Source: Pedococcus aerophilus (lineage in GTDB: Bacteria; Actinomycetota; Actinomycetes; Actinomycetales; Dermatophilaceae). From it: a DNA stretch of 64,000 bases. This document shows, in pieces, positions 1 to 8,123 of the stretch. Location of the stretch: positions 683,036 through 747,035 of the forward strand of contig NZ_BAAARN010000001.1 of assembly GCF_039532215.1 (NCBI RefSeq), written 5' to 3'. The notes below the pieces were generated by a model. That model saw only the letters and a list, made by a program, of their open reading frames with translations, was not told the DNA's origin and searched no databases. Position 1 is the stretch's first letter. Every line of letters begins with the position of its first letter. The position numbers were made by a program, and so were the translations under genes.

Positions 1-121
1 CGGTCGGGTCCTCCCCGAACACGTCGTCGCCGACGGCGGCGGTGGCCATGGCGTGGCGCATCGCCTCCGTCGGCCGCGTCAGGGTGTCGGACAGCAGGTC
101 GACGTCGACGGCAGTGGTCAT
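1..121 (-). CDS. Threonine aldolase / beta-eliminating lyase, N-terminal fragment (cut by window edge)
   Basis: Only the first 40 codons lie in the window; the gene continues past position 1. The reading frame from ATG at 121 gives an N-terminus with the pattern [15 protein letters not shown] followed by [11 protein letters not shown], the characteristic opening of PLP-dependent threonine aldolases (LtaE family), which cleave L-threonine or L-allo-threonine to glycine and acetaldehyde in the cytosol. It starts 8 bp after the aroG stop codon on the same strand, so it is probably co-transcribed with aroG. The PLP lysine and the rest of the fold are outside the window. The family call rests on this short but distinctive stretch. 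Confidence 0.8.
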   Translation of the reverse strand, partial: MTTAVDVDLLSDTLTRPTEAMRHAMATAAVGDDVFGEDPT

Positions 122-129
122 CAGGGCGG

Positions 130-1482
130 TCAGTCCTTGGAGAGCATCTCGGCGACGAGGAACGCCAGCTCCAGGCTCTGCTGGTGGTTGAGACGGGGGT
201 CGCAGACCGTCTCGTAGCGCTTGTTGAGGTCGGCGTCGAGGATCTTCTCGGCGCCACCGATGCACTCGGTGACGTCGTTGCCGGTGAGCTCGACGTGGAT
301 GCCGCCGGGGACCGTGCCGAGGCCCTGGTGGACCTCGAAGAACCCGCGCACCTCCTCGACGACGTCCTCGAAGTCGCGCGTCTTGTAGCCGCTGGCCGAC
401 TCGAAGGTGTTGCCGTGCATGGGGTCGCAGATCCAAGTGACCTGCGCGCCCGAGGCGGTGATCTTCTCGACGAGGGTGGGCAGCGCCTCCCGGACGGTCT
501 TGGCACCCATCCGGGTGATGAACGTCAGGCGACCGGGCTCACGGTCCGGGTCGACCTTGTCGATGAGCCGCAGGACGTCGTCGACCTCGGCCTTGGCCGA
601 CAGCTTCACCCCGATGGGGTTGAGGACCTTGGAGACGAAGTCGACGTGCGCACCGTCGAGGTCGCGGGTGCGCTCGCCGACCCAGATGAAGTGGCCGCTG
701 GTGTCGTAGAGCTCACCGGTGCGGCTGTCGACGCGGGTCAGCGGGCGCTCGTAGTCGAGCAGCAGCGCCTCGTGCGCCGAGAAGAACTCGGTCGTGCGCA
801 TCGCGTCGAAGTCGGCGCCACAGGCCGACATGAACTTCATCGCCTTGTCGATGTCCTTGGCCAGGCGCTCGTAGCGGCTGTTGGCCGAGTTGGAGACGAA
901 GCCCTTGTTCCAGTCGTGGACGTGGCGCAGGTCGGCGAAGCCACCCATGGTGAAGGCGCGCACGAGGTTCAGCGTCGCCGAGCTCGCGTGGTACGCCTTG
1001 ACGAGGCGCTGCGGGTCCGGGGTGCGCGACTCGAGGGTGAAGTCGAAGTCGTTGACCATGTCGCCGCGGTAGGCCGGCAGGGTCACACCCTCACGGGTCT
1101 CGTCGCCGCTGCTGCGGGGCTTGGCGTACTGCCCCGCCATCCGACCGACCTTGACCACCGGCACCGAGGCGCCGTAGGTGAGGACGGCAGCCATCTGCAG
1201 GATCGTCTTGACGCGGTCACGGATGTTGTCGGCGGTCGCCGCGGCGAACGTCTCGGCGCAGTCGCCGCCCTGCAGGACGAAGGCCTCGCCGCGCGCGGCA
1301 GCGGCCATCCGCGACTTCAGGACGTCGCACTCGCCCGCGAACACCAGCGGCGGATACGACGCGAGCTCGGCGACAGCGCTGGAGAGTCGGGCGGCGTCGG
1401 GCCAGACCGGCTGCTGGGCGGCCGGGAGGTCGGCGCCGGCCGCGAGGCTGGCGAGGGCGTCATGGTGCTGCGTGGTGCTCAC
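130..1482 (-). CDS. aroG: Class II 3-deoxy-D-arabino-heptulosonate 7-phosphate (DAHP) synthase
   Basis: This cytosolic enzyme condenses phosphoenolpyruvate with erythrose 4-phosphate, the first step of the shikimate pathway to Phe, Tyr and Trp. At 450 aa it has the length of plant-type class II enzymes. QGGDCAE (about residues 71-77, supplying the metal-ligand Cys), [13 protein letters not shown] (112-124), a [11 protein letters not shown] segment, ITRMGAK and CDPMHGNT are all present, so the active site looks intact. The GTG start at 1482 is preceded by TATCCT with 6 nt between, so the transcript is probably leaderless. In M. tuberculosis (Rv2178c) this enzyme is feedback-inhibited and partners with chorismate mutase; no chorismate mutase gene is visible here. 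Confidence 0.96.
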   Translation of the reverse strand: MSTTQHHDALASLAAGADLPAAQQPVWPDAARLSSAVAELASYPPLVFAGECDVLKSRMAAAARGEAFVLQGGDCAETFAAATADNIRDRVKTILQMAAVLTYGASVPVVKVGRMAGQYAKPRSSGDETREGVTLPAYRGDMVNDFDFTLESRTPDPQRLVKAYHASSATLNLVRAFTMGGFADLRHVHDWNKGFVSNSANSRYERLAKDIDKAMKFMSACGADFDAMRTTEFFSAHEALLLDYERPLTRVDSRTGELYDTSGHFIWVGERTRDLDGAHVDFVSKVLNPIGVKLSAKAEVDDVLRLIDKVDPDREPGRLTFITRMGAKTVREALPTLVEKITASGAQVTWICDPMHGNTFESASGYKTRDFEDVVEEVRGFFEVHQGLGTVPGGIHVELTGNDVTECIGGAEKILDADLNKRYETVCDPRLNHQQSLELAFLVAEMLSKD

Positions 1483-1565
1483 CCGTCAAGGATAGGTGCG
1501 CGCCGGACCGCTCCGTCCGCCAGCCCGCATCCCGGTCACCGCGCAACCCCGGTATGGCGCCTGCC

Positions 1566-2282
1566 TCAGGCCTCGGGGGTGTCCAGTCCCCTGGCGATGG
1601 CGAACCGGACCAGCTCGATGCGGTTGTGCATCTGCAGCTTGCCCAGGGTGTTCTGCACGTGGTTCTGCACGGTGCGGTGGGAGATGAACAGCTCCGACGC
1701 GATCTCCTTGTAGGACATGCCTGTCGCGACGAGCTTGAGCACCTCGGTCTCGCGCTCGGTGAGCTCGGGGATGGGGCGCGAGGGGTCGGCCTGCGGCTGG
1801 GTCGACAGCTTGCGGAACTCGCCCAGGACCAGCCCGGCCAGGCCCGGCGTGAACACCGCCTCGCCGCGGGCGGTGGCCTCGACCGCCGCCACGATCTCCT
1901 CGCGGGACGCGGACTTCACGAGGTACCCGGTCGCCCCGGCCTTGACCGCCTCGAGGACGTCCTGCTGCTCACCGGACGCCGACAGCACCAGCACCCGGGT
2001 CTCCAGCGAGCCGAGGGCGGCGCAGACCTCGTGCCCCCGCATGCCCGGCAGGTTGAGGTCGAGGACGAGCACGTCCGGGCGGGTCGCCCTGGTCCGGTTC
2101 ACCGCCGACGGGCCGTCGTCCGCCGTGGCCAGGACCGTCATGCCCGCCTCGGCGAGGTCGCGGGCGACCGCGTCCCGCCAGAGCGGGTGGTCGTCTGCGA
2201 CGACCACCCTGAGCGGCACGGACTCCTGCGCCGCGCCGTCCGCCCCCTGCGCCCCGACCTGCCCCTGCGACTGCACGTTCAT
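1566..2282 (-). CDS. NarL/FixJ-family response regulator (MacR-like)
   Basis: The 238-aa protein from ATG at 2282 has a receiver domain (about residues 23-145) with the acidic pair D30-D31, the phosphoacceptor D75 in LVLDLNLPG, and a C-terminal LuxR-type helix-turn-helix (about 170-215; LTERETEVLKLVATGMSYKEIA). It is a DNA-binding transcription factor activated by phosphorylation. Its ATG overlaps the stop of the upstream histidine kinase (ATGA), so the two are translationally coupled and surely partners. Reading further upstream in frame gives only Gly/Arg-rich antisense-like sequence, so 2282 is preferred. In Streptomyces the MacRS system sits near the same aroH and glucokinase neighbours (recalled synteny); targets here are unknown. 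Confidence 0.93.
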   Translation of the reverse strand: MNVQSQGQVGAQGADGAAQESVPLRVVVADDHPLWRDAVARDLAEAGMTVLATADDGPSAVNRTRATRPDVLVLDLNLPGMRGHEVCAALGSLETRVLVLSASGEQQDVLEAVKAGATGYLVKSASREEIVAAVEATARGEAVFTPGLAGLVLGEFRKLSTQPQADPSRPIPELTERETEVLKLVATGMSYKEIASELFISHRTVQNHVQNTLGKLQMHNRIELVRFAIARGLDTPEA

Positions 2283-3481
2283 GCCACCCCTCCACCGCGA
2301 GCGCCCGACCTGGGCGCCCGCATCGTCACCGTCGTCCCGGAACCCTCCCGGCCCGAGTACACCGCTTCTCCCCCGAGGTCCGACAAGCGCCCCCGGATGC
2401 TCGAGGAGGCACCCAACCGCCCGGCGGCGGCCGCCTCGTCGAGGCGCCCGGGCGCCATACCGGTGCCGTTGTCCCTCACCGTCAGGGCCACGACCTCCCC
2501 CTCGTCCTCGACCAGCACCCACGCCTCGGCGGCCTCCCCGGCGTGCTGGTGCACATTGTCCAGGGCCGCTCCCACCGCAGCCACGAGCTCGCCGGCGACA
2601 CGCGGTGGCACGAGCACGGGGTCGGCGGGGGCGACGAGGTGGACCCGTCCCTCGGCGAACCGTGCGAGCTGCTGGCGCAGGTCGACGTCGCCGTGCACCG
2701 CGGAGGCCGACTCGTCGGGTGTCGTGCCGCTCACCAGTGCCCTCAGCAGCCGCTCCTGGTCGGCCGCCATGCCACCGAGCTGCATGGCTTCACCGCCGAG
2801 CTGGGCGCCCCTCCGGTTGATGAACGCCAGGGTCTGCAGCACGCCGTCGTGGACCGTGCGGGCGAGTCGCTCGCGCTCCCGCACCTGCGCCTCGAGCGCG
2901 AGCGCCTCCCGCAGCTTGGTGTGCCCCTCGCGGGCGAGGTCGACGGCGTAGCCGATCAGCGTCCCGATGAGCAGCAGCAGGACGATGTTGTTGATCGTGT
3001 TGGGGGTGGCCCGCCCGACCTCGACGAGGTCGACGACGCCGATGAACACCGACGCGACGACCCCGCCCTTGCGGCCGAGCAGCACCGCCGCCGAGACCAC
3101 ACCTGCCGCGGGCCAGAACGTCGGCAGGGTCCGCGACCCGGCCTCGATGGCCTCGGCGGAGTCGACCAACCGCGTCGCGAGGATCGCTGCGGCGGCGAGC
3201 ACCAGCTCGACGACCACGAGAGACAGCCGGCGACGGCGGTAGAAGACGAGAAACACCGTCCACACGCCGAGGACGGCGAGGACGGCCCATCCCAGGGCCG
3301 GCCGGACGAGGTCCTGGGGGCGGTCCCACAGCGAGTACGCGGCATACGCCAACGCGATCGGGCGGAAGACGTCGATGCCCTTCCAGAAGGCCGACACGAC
3401 CTCGGGCTGGGAGTCGGGCACGGCCACGAGGCGCAGGCGCGTGCCGTGGCCACCCCGCGCTGCGCCGTCCCCCCGTGACAT
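2279..3481 (-). CDS. Membrane sensor histidine kinase (MacS-like, HisKA_3 type)
   Basis: A 400-aa protein with about five to six hydrophobic segments (roughly residues 40-180), including WAVLAVLGVWTVFLVF and NNIVLLLLIGTLIGYAV, followed by a short DHp helix. It carries the phosphoacceptor H211 in ERLARTVHDGVLQTL and a C-terminal HATPase_c domain with ALDNVHQHA (N box) and DNGTGM (G box). It autophosphorylates and passes phosphate to the coupled regulator. The start ATG at 3481 has an AGGGGGA Shine-Dalgarno 5 nt upstream; the longer in-frame reading overlaps the acyltransferase gene and has no better ribosome site. The gene lies 22 bp after the acyltransferase stop, so they may share a transcript. 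The signal sensed is unknown. Confidence 0.92.
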   Translation of the reverse strand: MSRGDGAARGGHGTRLRLVAVPDSQPEVVSAFWKGIDVFRPIALAYAAYSLWDRPQDLVRPALGWAVLAVLGVWTVFLVFYRRRRLSLVVVELVLAAAAILATRLVDSAEAIEAGSRTLPTFWPAAGVVSAAVLLGRKGGVVASVFIGVVDLVEVGRATPNTINNIVLLLLIGTLIGYAVDLAREGHTKLREALALEAQVRERERLARTVHDGVLQTLAFINRRGAQLGGEAMQLGGMAADQERLLRALVSGTTPDESASAVHGDVDLRQQLARFAEGRVHLVAPADPVLVPPRVAGELVAAVGAALDNVHQHAGEAAEAWVLVEDEGEVVALTVRDNGTGMAPGRLDEAAAAGRLGASSSIRGRLSDLGGEAVYSGREGSGTTVTMRAPRSGARGGGVA

Positions 3482-3503
3482 CGCGTCCCCCTGCGTCAAG
3501 GGC

Positions 3504-4412
3504 TCAGCTGGCCTCGCGGCGGCGGCGCCGACCGCGGGAGTCGTCCTCGTCGTCGGCTTCGAGCCCGCCACCACGCTCGGTGTTCTCGTCGATGTCGGCG
3601 GCGGCGTCGTCGACCCGTCGGCGGGCCCGGCGGATGGCCTCGTCGTCGTGGGCGTCCAAGGCCTCCTCGAGCTCCTTGGCGGCCGAACCCGGCAGGGCGG
3701 CCTCCTGCAGCTCGCGGGCCTTGGTCTTCGCAGCGGCCAGGATGCGGTCCTTCATCGACGTGGCGTACATGTCGACGTACTCCTGGCCGGACAGCAGCAT
3801 CAGCTCGTACATGATCTCGTCGGTGATCGAGCGCAGGACGAACCGGTCGTCCTCCATGCCCTCGTAGCGCGAGAAGTCCAGCGGCTTGCCGATCTTCACG
3901 CCGATGCGCATCAGCTTGGGGATCTTCTTGCCGGTGGGCTGGGCCTTGTCGGTGCCGATCATCGCGACGGGCAGGACGACGACGCCACCCTCGAGCGCCA
4001 TCCGCGCGACACCGGTACGCCCTCGGTAGAGACGACCGTCGGGGCTGCGGGTGCCCTCGGGGTAGATGCCGAGCATCTCGCCGCGGCGCAGGACGCGCAG
4101 GCCGGAGCGCAGCGCGGCCTCACCGGCGCGGCCGCCGGAGCGGTCGACGGGCAGCTGGCCGACACCGCGGAAGAAGGCCGCCGTGAGGCGGCCCTTGATC
4201 CCTCGACCGGTGAAGTAGTCCGACTTCGCCAGGAAGGTCATCCGCCGTGGGACGACGAGCGGCAGGAAGATCGAGTCGGAGAACGACAGGTGGTTGCTCG
4301 CGAAGATGACGGCCCCGTCCTCGGGGATGTTCTCCTCGCCCTCGACCCACGGCCGGAACAACAGCTTGAGGATCGGGCCGAGCACGACCGTCTTGAGAAC
4401 CCAGTAGAACAA
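3504..4412 (-). CDS. Lysophospholipid acyltransferase family protein (PlsC-like)
   Basis: This protein transfers an acyl chain to a lysophospholipid or glycerol-phosphate acceptor at the inner face of the membrane. The N-terminal hydrophobic helix (YWVLKTVVLGPILKLLF) precedes the HX4D catalytic motif NHLSFSD (H41, D46), a phosphate-binding PEGTRSPDGRL motif, and a charged C-terminal tail rich in Arg, Asp and Glu (about the last 60 residues). I chose TTG at 4412 because GGAGGTGA lies 4 nt upstream and the product begins MFYWVLK, as in relatives; a longer frame to 4490 lacks such a site and runs into the divergent promoter region. The M. tuberculosis counterpart in the same neighbourhood is Rv2182c. 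Exact acceptor specificity is not determinable. Confidence 0.9.
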   Translation of the reverse strand: MFYWVLKTVVLGPILKLLFRPWVEGEENIPEDGAVIFASNHLSFSDSIFLPLVVPRRMTFLAKSDYFTGRGIKGRLTAAFFRGVGQLPVDRSGGRAGEAALRSGLRVLRRGEMLGIYPEGTRSPDGRLYRGRTGVARMALEGGVVVLPVAMIGTDKAQPTGKKIPKLMRIGVKIGKPLDFSRYEGMEDDRFVLRSITDEIMYELMLLSGQEYVDMYATSMKDRILAAAKTKARELQEAALPGSAAKELEEALDAHDDEAIRRARRRVDDAAADIDENTERGGGLEADDEDDSRGRRRRREAS

Positions 4413-4524
4413 CCGTTCACCTCCATGTGACGCGGTGAACTCTACGGCACTATCGACGACCGCCGCGGTGCGTGACAGGATGCGCGCCAACGTCCGTCCG
4501 CGGCCCGCCCAAGGAGCGCTCCTC

Positions 4525-5280
4525 TTGTCCGTCCGACCCGGTGCAGAGCCCTACTCCCACGACGGCACCGGTGACCACGCCCGGACCGGCATCGTCCTCG
4601 CCCACGGCTTCACCGGCAGCCCTGCGAGCATGCGCCCGTGGGGCCAGTTCCTCGCCGAGGCCGGGTACACCGTGCGGGTCCCCCGTCTGCCCGGCCACGG
4701 CACGACGTGGCAGGAGATGAACCGCACCCGGTGGCAGGACTGGTATGCCGCCGTGGACAGCGCGTTCCGCGAGCTACACGAGCAGTGCGACCAGGTGTTC
4801 GTCGCAGGGCTCTCGATGGGAGGTGCCCTCGCGACCCGGCTCGCGCAGGAGCACGGTCCGAGGGTGAGGGGCCTGATGCTCGTCAACCCGGCGTACAAGG
4901 TGGACGACATCCGCCTGCGCGCCCTGCCGGTCCTGCAGACCGTCCTGCCCTCCTTGCCCGGCATCGGCAACGACATCAAGAAGGCTGGCGAGGACGAGGT
5001 CTGCTACGACCGCATCCCGCTCAAGGCGCTGTTCTCCCAGACCCGGCTGTGGGCCACGGTCGTCCGCGACCTGCCCGAGGTGACCCAGCCGGTCGTCCTG
5101 TGGCACAGCGTCGAGGACCACATCGTGCCCACCTCGAGCTCGGAGCTGTTCCTCTCCCGGGTCTCCAGCACCGACGTCACCGAGAACGTCCTGCACGACA
5201 GCTACCACGTGGCTACCCTCGACCACGACGCGCCACGTATCTTTGAGGAGTCGGTGCAGTTCATCGAGCGGCTCAGCTGA
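4525..5280 (+). CDS. Alpha/beta-hydrolase, Est30-like carboxylesterase
   Basis: A 251-aa cytosolic serine hydrolase with an oxyanion-hole segment LAHGFTGSP (about residues 25-33), the nucleophile S97 in GLSMGG, an acidic residue in SVEDHIVP and the catalytic His in DSYHVATLDHD near the C-terminus, so the triad is complete. Short lid and length resemble Geobacillus Est30 monoacylglycerol/carboxyl esterases. TTG at 4525 is preferred because AAGGAG lies 8 nt upstream and the product starts MSVRPGAEPY, the usual family start. It is divergent from the acyltransferase across 112 bp, which suggests shared promoter space and perhaps a common role in lipid turnover (inference). It does not contain a signal peptide. 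Confidence 0.9.
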   Translation: MSVRPGAEPYSHDGTGDHARTGIVLAHGFTGSPASMRPWGQFLAEAGYTVRVPRLPGHGTTWQEMNRTRWQDWYAAVDSAFRELHEQCDQVFVAGLSMGGALATRLAQEHGPRVRGLMLVNPAYKVDDIRLRALPVLQTVLPSLPGIGNDIKKAGEDEVCYDRIPLKALFSQTRLWATVVRDLPEVTQPVVLWHSVEDHIVPTSSSELFLSRVSSTDVTENVLHDSYHVATLDHDAPRIFEESVQFIERLS

Positions 5281-5315
5281 TCGCGCAGCCCTCCTCAGCA
5301 GGAAGCAGGTCTGTC

Positions 5316-5807
5316 ATGGGCGACAAGGACGTGGACGCGCAGTTCGCGGACATCGTCGCGCACTGGGACGAGGTCCAGTCGCTTCCCGACAAGCCGCACC
5401 ACACCGGGGTGAACCCCGCGCTGGAACCCGACACCCACGTCAACCCGCCGCCGACGCGCCCGTTCGTCGTCTGGCGCGGTGCCGAGATCGAGCAGGAGCC
5501 CGAGGCCGAGGAGGACGAGCAGGAGCAGGCACCCGCCGAGCTCATGGACCTCGACGAGGAGGAGCACTTCGAGCCCGGCCCGACCGCTCCCCTGCCGCCG
5601 CAGGAGGACGTGCAGTTCTGGGGCATCGTCGTCGGTCTCGTCGTCGGCCCGATCGTGCTGCTCTGGCTCGTGCTGTTCCGCCCCGACGTCAGCGACTGGT
5701 GGACCCTGGGCGCCCTGGCCATGACCATCGGTGGGTTCGTGCTGCTGGTGCTCCGCCAGCCCCGCGACCGCGACGAGAACGACCCCGACAACGGGGCTCG
5801 CGTCTAG
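5316..5807 (+). CDS. Conserved actinobacterial membrane protein with two C-terminal helices
   Basis: I do not recognise a function. The 163-aa product has a hydrophilic, strongly acidic N-terminal half (runs of Glu/Asp around residues 50-85, Pro-rich around 35-48) and two hydrophobic segments at about 101-125 (FWGIVVGLVVGPIVLLWLVLF) and 130-148 (WTLGALAMTIGGFVLLVL), ending in a polar tail. The topology suggests a cytosolic N-terminal arm anchored by a helical hairpin. It follows the esterase by 35 bp on the same strand and is likely co-transcribed. Similar acidic-arm-plus-hairpin proteins are common in Micrococcales. Start ATG at 5316 has AGCAGG upstream. Confidence 0.75.
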   Translation: MGDKDVDAQFADIVAHWDEVQSLPDKPHHTGVNPALEPDTHVNPPPTRPFVVWRGAEIEQEPEAEEDEQEQAPAELMDLDEEEHFEPGPTAPLPPQEDVQFWGIVVGLVVGPIVLLWLVLFRPDVSDWWTLGALAMTIGGFVLLVLRQPRDRDENDPDNGARV

Positions 5808-5863
5808 CTCGAGCACGACGTCGCCGACGCGGGGCTGCACCACGCCCGCTTGCTCGGCACACA

Positions 5864-5908
5864 GGTAAATAATTGGCGAACATGCGGTTCGCGTAGAGAA
5901 TATTTACC
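5864..5908. promoter_or_regulatory. Nested palindrome in an AT-rich island upstream of the secreted 152-aa protein
   Basis: The outer arms GGTAAATA (5864-5871) and TATTTACC (5901-5908) are perfect inverted repeats. Inside them GCGAAC (5876-5881) and GTTCGC (5887-5892) form a second perfect inverted repeat around the 5-nt loop ATGCG. The stretch is far more AT-rich than anything nearby and contains TAGAGAAT and TATTTA, plausible -10 elements. It lies about 100 bp before the ATG at 6005. Two nested palindromes in a promoter suggest an operator for a dimeric or tetrameric regulator, or a structured 5' region. Confidence 0.55.
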
Positions 5909-6004
5909 AAGCGGAGGTCCGGACCGCGTTCGCCGGTGGATAACTTTCCCAGCGTTCGGGGGGACATTGGGGTCTCCCCGACCCAGCAGAGGGGAAAGAC
6001 CTGA

Positions 6005-6463
6005 ATGAAGAAGTTCTCGCGCGCCGTCAGTGGCGCAGCAGTGGTCGGCATCGCCACCGTCTTGGCAGGGGCCGCCGCCACGAGTGCCGAGGCAGCGCCC
6101 CCGCCGGTGCAGCGGCTGCACCCTGACCGCGGCGCCGCCGGCATGACCTACAAGATCGGCACGATCTACCAGAACAGCAACGGGGACGGCGCCCGGATCG
6201 AGTGGTACGGCGGCGCCCAGTGCGACGCCGAGGTCACGGGGGCGGCCGACTACGCGGAGATCTCCCTGTCGCAGGAGGACTTCGACAACCGCACGTCCTC
6301 GCTCAACGACTACGCCAACTGCGACACGGCGCTCTACCAGTTCGACAACTTCGAGGGCGAGCACACCTCCGACCCGGGTAGCCCGTACTTCAACGCCGGC
6401 CCCGGCTCCCCGTACAACCTGAGCGGGTGGAACGACCGCGCCAGCTCCATCAAGTGGGACTGA
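6005..6463 (+). CDS. Secreted beta/gamma-crystallin-like protein, peptidase inhibitor I36 type
   Basis: A 152-aa protein with a typical signal peptide (MKKFSRAV, hydrophobic core, cleavage likely after SAEA near residue 32) and a small mature domain. The C-terminal half, with LYQFDNFEGEH and a final GWNDRASSIKWD, matches the Greek-key pattern of actinobacterial I36-family (SMI-like) inhibitors and related crystallin-fold proteins. Two cysteines (in AQCDAE and YANCDTA) could form a disulfide outside the cell. Whether it inhibits a protease is not visible; a snapalysin gene is encoded 10 kb away. The upstream AT-rich nested palindrome suggests tight control. GC content and codon use are otherwise like neighbours. 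Confidence 0.8.
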   Translation: MKKFSRAVSGAAVVGIATVLAGAAATSAEAAPPPVQRLHPDRGAAGMTYKIGTIYQNSNGDGARIEWYGGAQCDAEVTGAADYAEISLSQEDFDNRTSSLNDYANCDTALYQFDNFEGEHTSDPGSPYFNAGPGSPYNLSGWNDRASSIKWD

Positions 6464-6483
6464 GCACCATCACGACGCGGGGG

Positions 6484-7359
6484 GTGGCCCGGCTCGTCCG
6501 GACCACCCTCCGCGGGGTGTCCCTCCTCGCCGTGACGACGGTGACCTTGGCCTGCGTCTCCTGCTGCTCGGCTCCCGATCGAGTGCCCGTCGATGACCCC
6601 GTCGCCGATCCGAAGGTGCCCGCGGACATCGTGCTGCCCTTCGACGCCTACCAGGTCCCACCGGAAGCACAGCGCCTGGAGAACGACGCCTACCGAGAAC
6701 TGGTCCGCCGCTGTGCTGCGGACCATGGCGTTGCCCTGACGATGCCGCCCGCCGAGATCCCCGTCGACTCCAATGCCCGTCGTTACGGCCTGTTCGACGC
6801 CGAGCGCGCCCGCACCCACGGGTACCTCGGACAGACGCTCTTCCTCGACTCGGTCAGAGCAGGTGAGTGGCGGCCCAGTGCGACCCAGAAGGCTGTGCTC
6901 ACGGGCGAGTCCGTGCCGGGGTCGCAGGTCGACGTTCCAGAGGGGGGATGCGCTCGGCAGGCCGAGACGACCCTCGGGCTCCCTGACAGCACGATGGCCG
7001 ATGTCGAGGCGGCCGGACTGTCCACGATCGACAGGGCGGCCTCGGATCCGGAGGTCCTGGCAGCCGAGCGTCGGTGGAGTCGATGCCTCGCCGAACAGGG
7101 CCTGTCCTTCACGCGCACCTTCGACCCCTCCAACCACCGCTGGCCACAGCCTCGGGGCTCGGCGCAGGAGGTGCGCACCGCGACCGCAGACGTCAGGTGC
7201 AAGCAGTCCACGTCGCTCGTCGCCGCATGGCTCAACGCCGAGAGCCGCGCCCAACGTCAGGTGATCGCTGACGACCCGGGCGCCTTCAGCGCCTTGAGGT
7301 CATGGCGCGACGCACGCCTGGCGAAGGCCCGAGCTGTTCTCTCCGAGGCCGCGAGGTAG
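6484..7359 (+). CDS. Putative exported lipoprotein, cysteine-paired, function unknown
   Basis: The product is about 291 aa with an Arg-containing N-region, a hydrophobic stretch (VSLLAVTTVTLAC) and closely spaced cysteines (LACVSCC), suggesting a lipoprotein signal although the lipobox TLAC is imperfect. The mature part carries separated cysteines in RRCAADHG, EGGCARQAE, SRCLAEQG and VRCKQST, likely two disulfides. Such Cys-patterned secreted proteins occur widely in Actinobacteria without known function. The start is uncertain: GTG at 6484 or 6517 fits a signal peptide; the longer frame from 6427 would overlap the preceding coding sequence. The gene may be transcribed with the crystallin-like gene. 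Confidence 0.7.
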   Translation: MARLVRTTLRGVSLLAVTTVTLACVSCCSAPDRVPVDDPVADPKVPADIVLPFDAYQVPPEAQRLENDAYRELVRRCAADHGVALTMPPAEIPVDSNARRYGLFDAERARTHGYLGQTLFLDSVRAGEWRPSATQKAVLTGESVPGSQVDVPEGGCARQAETTLGLPDSTMADVEAAGLSTIDRAASDPEVLAAERRWSRCLAEQGLSFTRTFDPSNHRWPQPRGSAQEVRTATADVRCKQSTSLVAAWLNAESRAQRQVIADDPGAFSALRSWRDARLAKARAVLSEAAR

Positions 7360-7366
7360 CGGGGTC

Positions 7367-7395
7367 GTGCGCCGAGGCCCGAGGCCTCGGCGCAC
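7367..7395. terminator. Perfect hairpin between convergent genes
   Basis: GTGCGCCGAGGCC (7367-7379) and GGCCTCGGCGCAC (7383-7395) are perfectly complementary around a CGA loop. It fills the gap between the stop at 7359 on the plus strand and the stop at 7398 on the minus strand and can terminate both transcripts. There is no T-tract, as is usual in high-GC actinobacteria. Confidence 0.8.
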
Positions 7396-7397
7396 GT

Positions 7398-8123
7398 CTA
7401 GCTCGCGGCCTCGTCCGGACCGGTCTCGACCTCCGCGGACGGAACCGCCTGCGGGTCGAGGTCGACATCGACCCAGGTGGGTCGGTGGTCGCTGGCCGCG
7501 ACGAGGTCGGCGGCGTCGAGCGGCACCTCGCGGTGGGGCAGGACGGTGAGGTCGCGTGAGGCGAAGATGACGTCGAGCACCTTCCGCGGCGCCCTTGCGG
7601 GGTAGGTCGGCGTGGTGGGCGACACCAGGTGCAGCGGCGAGGCGAAGACCTGCCACGCGCGCCCCGTCTCCACCTCGTTGAGGTCGCCGGCGAGCAGCAC
7701 GGGCCCACCACCGGACACGCCTCGCAGGATCTGACCGGCGTGCCGCTCGCGCTCGGCGGCGTCGAGGCTGAGGTGGACCGAGGCCACCACGAGCGGTTCG
7801 TGGCCGGCGGGCGCGACGCGCGCGACGGCATACCCGCGGGTGCGCTGCAGGGTGGCCACGCGCAGGCGGTGGTGACGCGACTCCCGCACGTCGACGCGCA
7901 GCGAGGTGAGGATGGTGGTGCCGCCGCTGCCGCGGTGGCGACCCGACCAGTAGAGCCCGCACTCCGCAGCGAAGGCGGAGACCTGCCACGACCCGAACAG
8001 CCGGCGCGGCACCTCCTGGAGGCACAGCACATCCGGGTCGATCGCCCGGATGACCCGGGCCGCCGCATGCCGGTCCAGGGTGAGGTCCTTGAGGTTGTAG
8101 GACGCCACCCGCATGGTGCTCAT
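7398..8123 (-). CDS. Endonuclease/exonuclease/phosphatase (EEP) family protein
   Basis: A 241-aa metal-dependent phosphodiesterase-fold protein. It opens with MRVASYNLKDL, has the LCLQEVPRRL motif (catalytic Glu), VASVHLSLDAAER, LLAGDLNEVE (GDxN) and ends with SDHRPTWVDVDL (SDH), i.e. the full DNase I/exonuclease III catalytic set. The substrate may be DNA, a phosphorylated sugar or a lipid headgroup; the family does not say. There is no signal peptide. Its ATG (8123) overlaps the stop of the upstream ROK gene (ATGA), so it is the last member of a coupled series. MSTMRV offers two adjacent start codons (8123, 8114). Confidence 0.88.
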   Translation of the reverse strand: MSTMRVASYNLKDLTLDRHAAARVIRAIDPDVLCLQEVPRRLFGSWQVSAFAAECGLYWSGRHRGSGGTTILTSLRVDVRESRHHRLRVATLQRTRGYAVARVAPAGHEPLVVASVHLSLDAAERERHAGQILRGVSGGGPVLLAGDLNEVETGRAWQVFASPLHLVSPTTPTYPARAPRKVLDVIFASRDLTVLPHREVPLDAADLVAASDHRPTWVDVDLDPQAVPSAEVETGPDEAAS

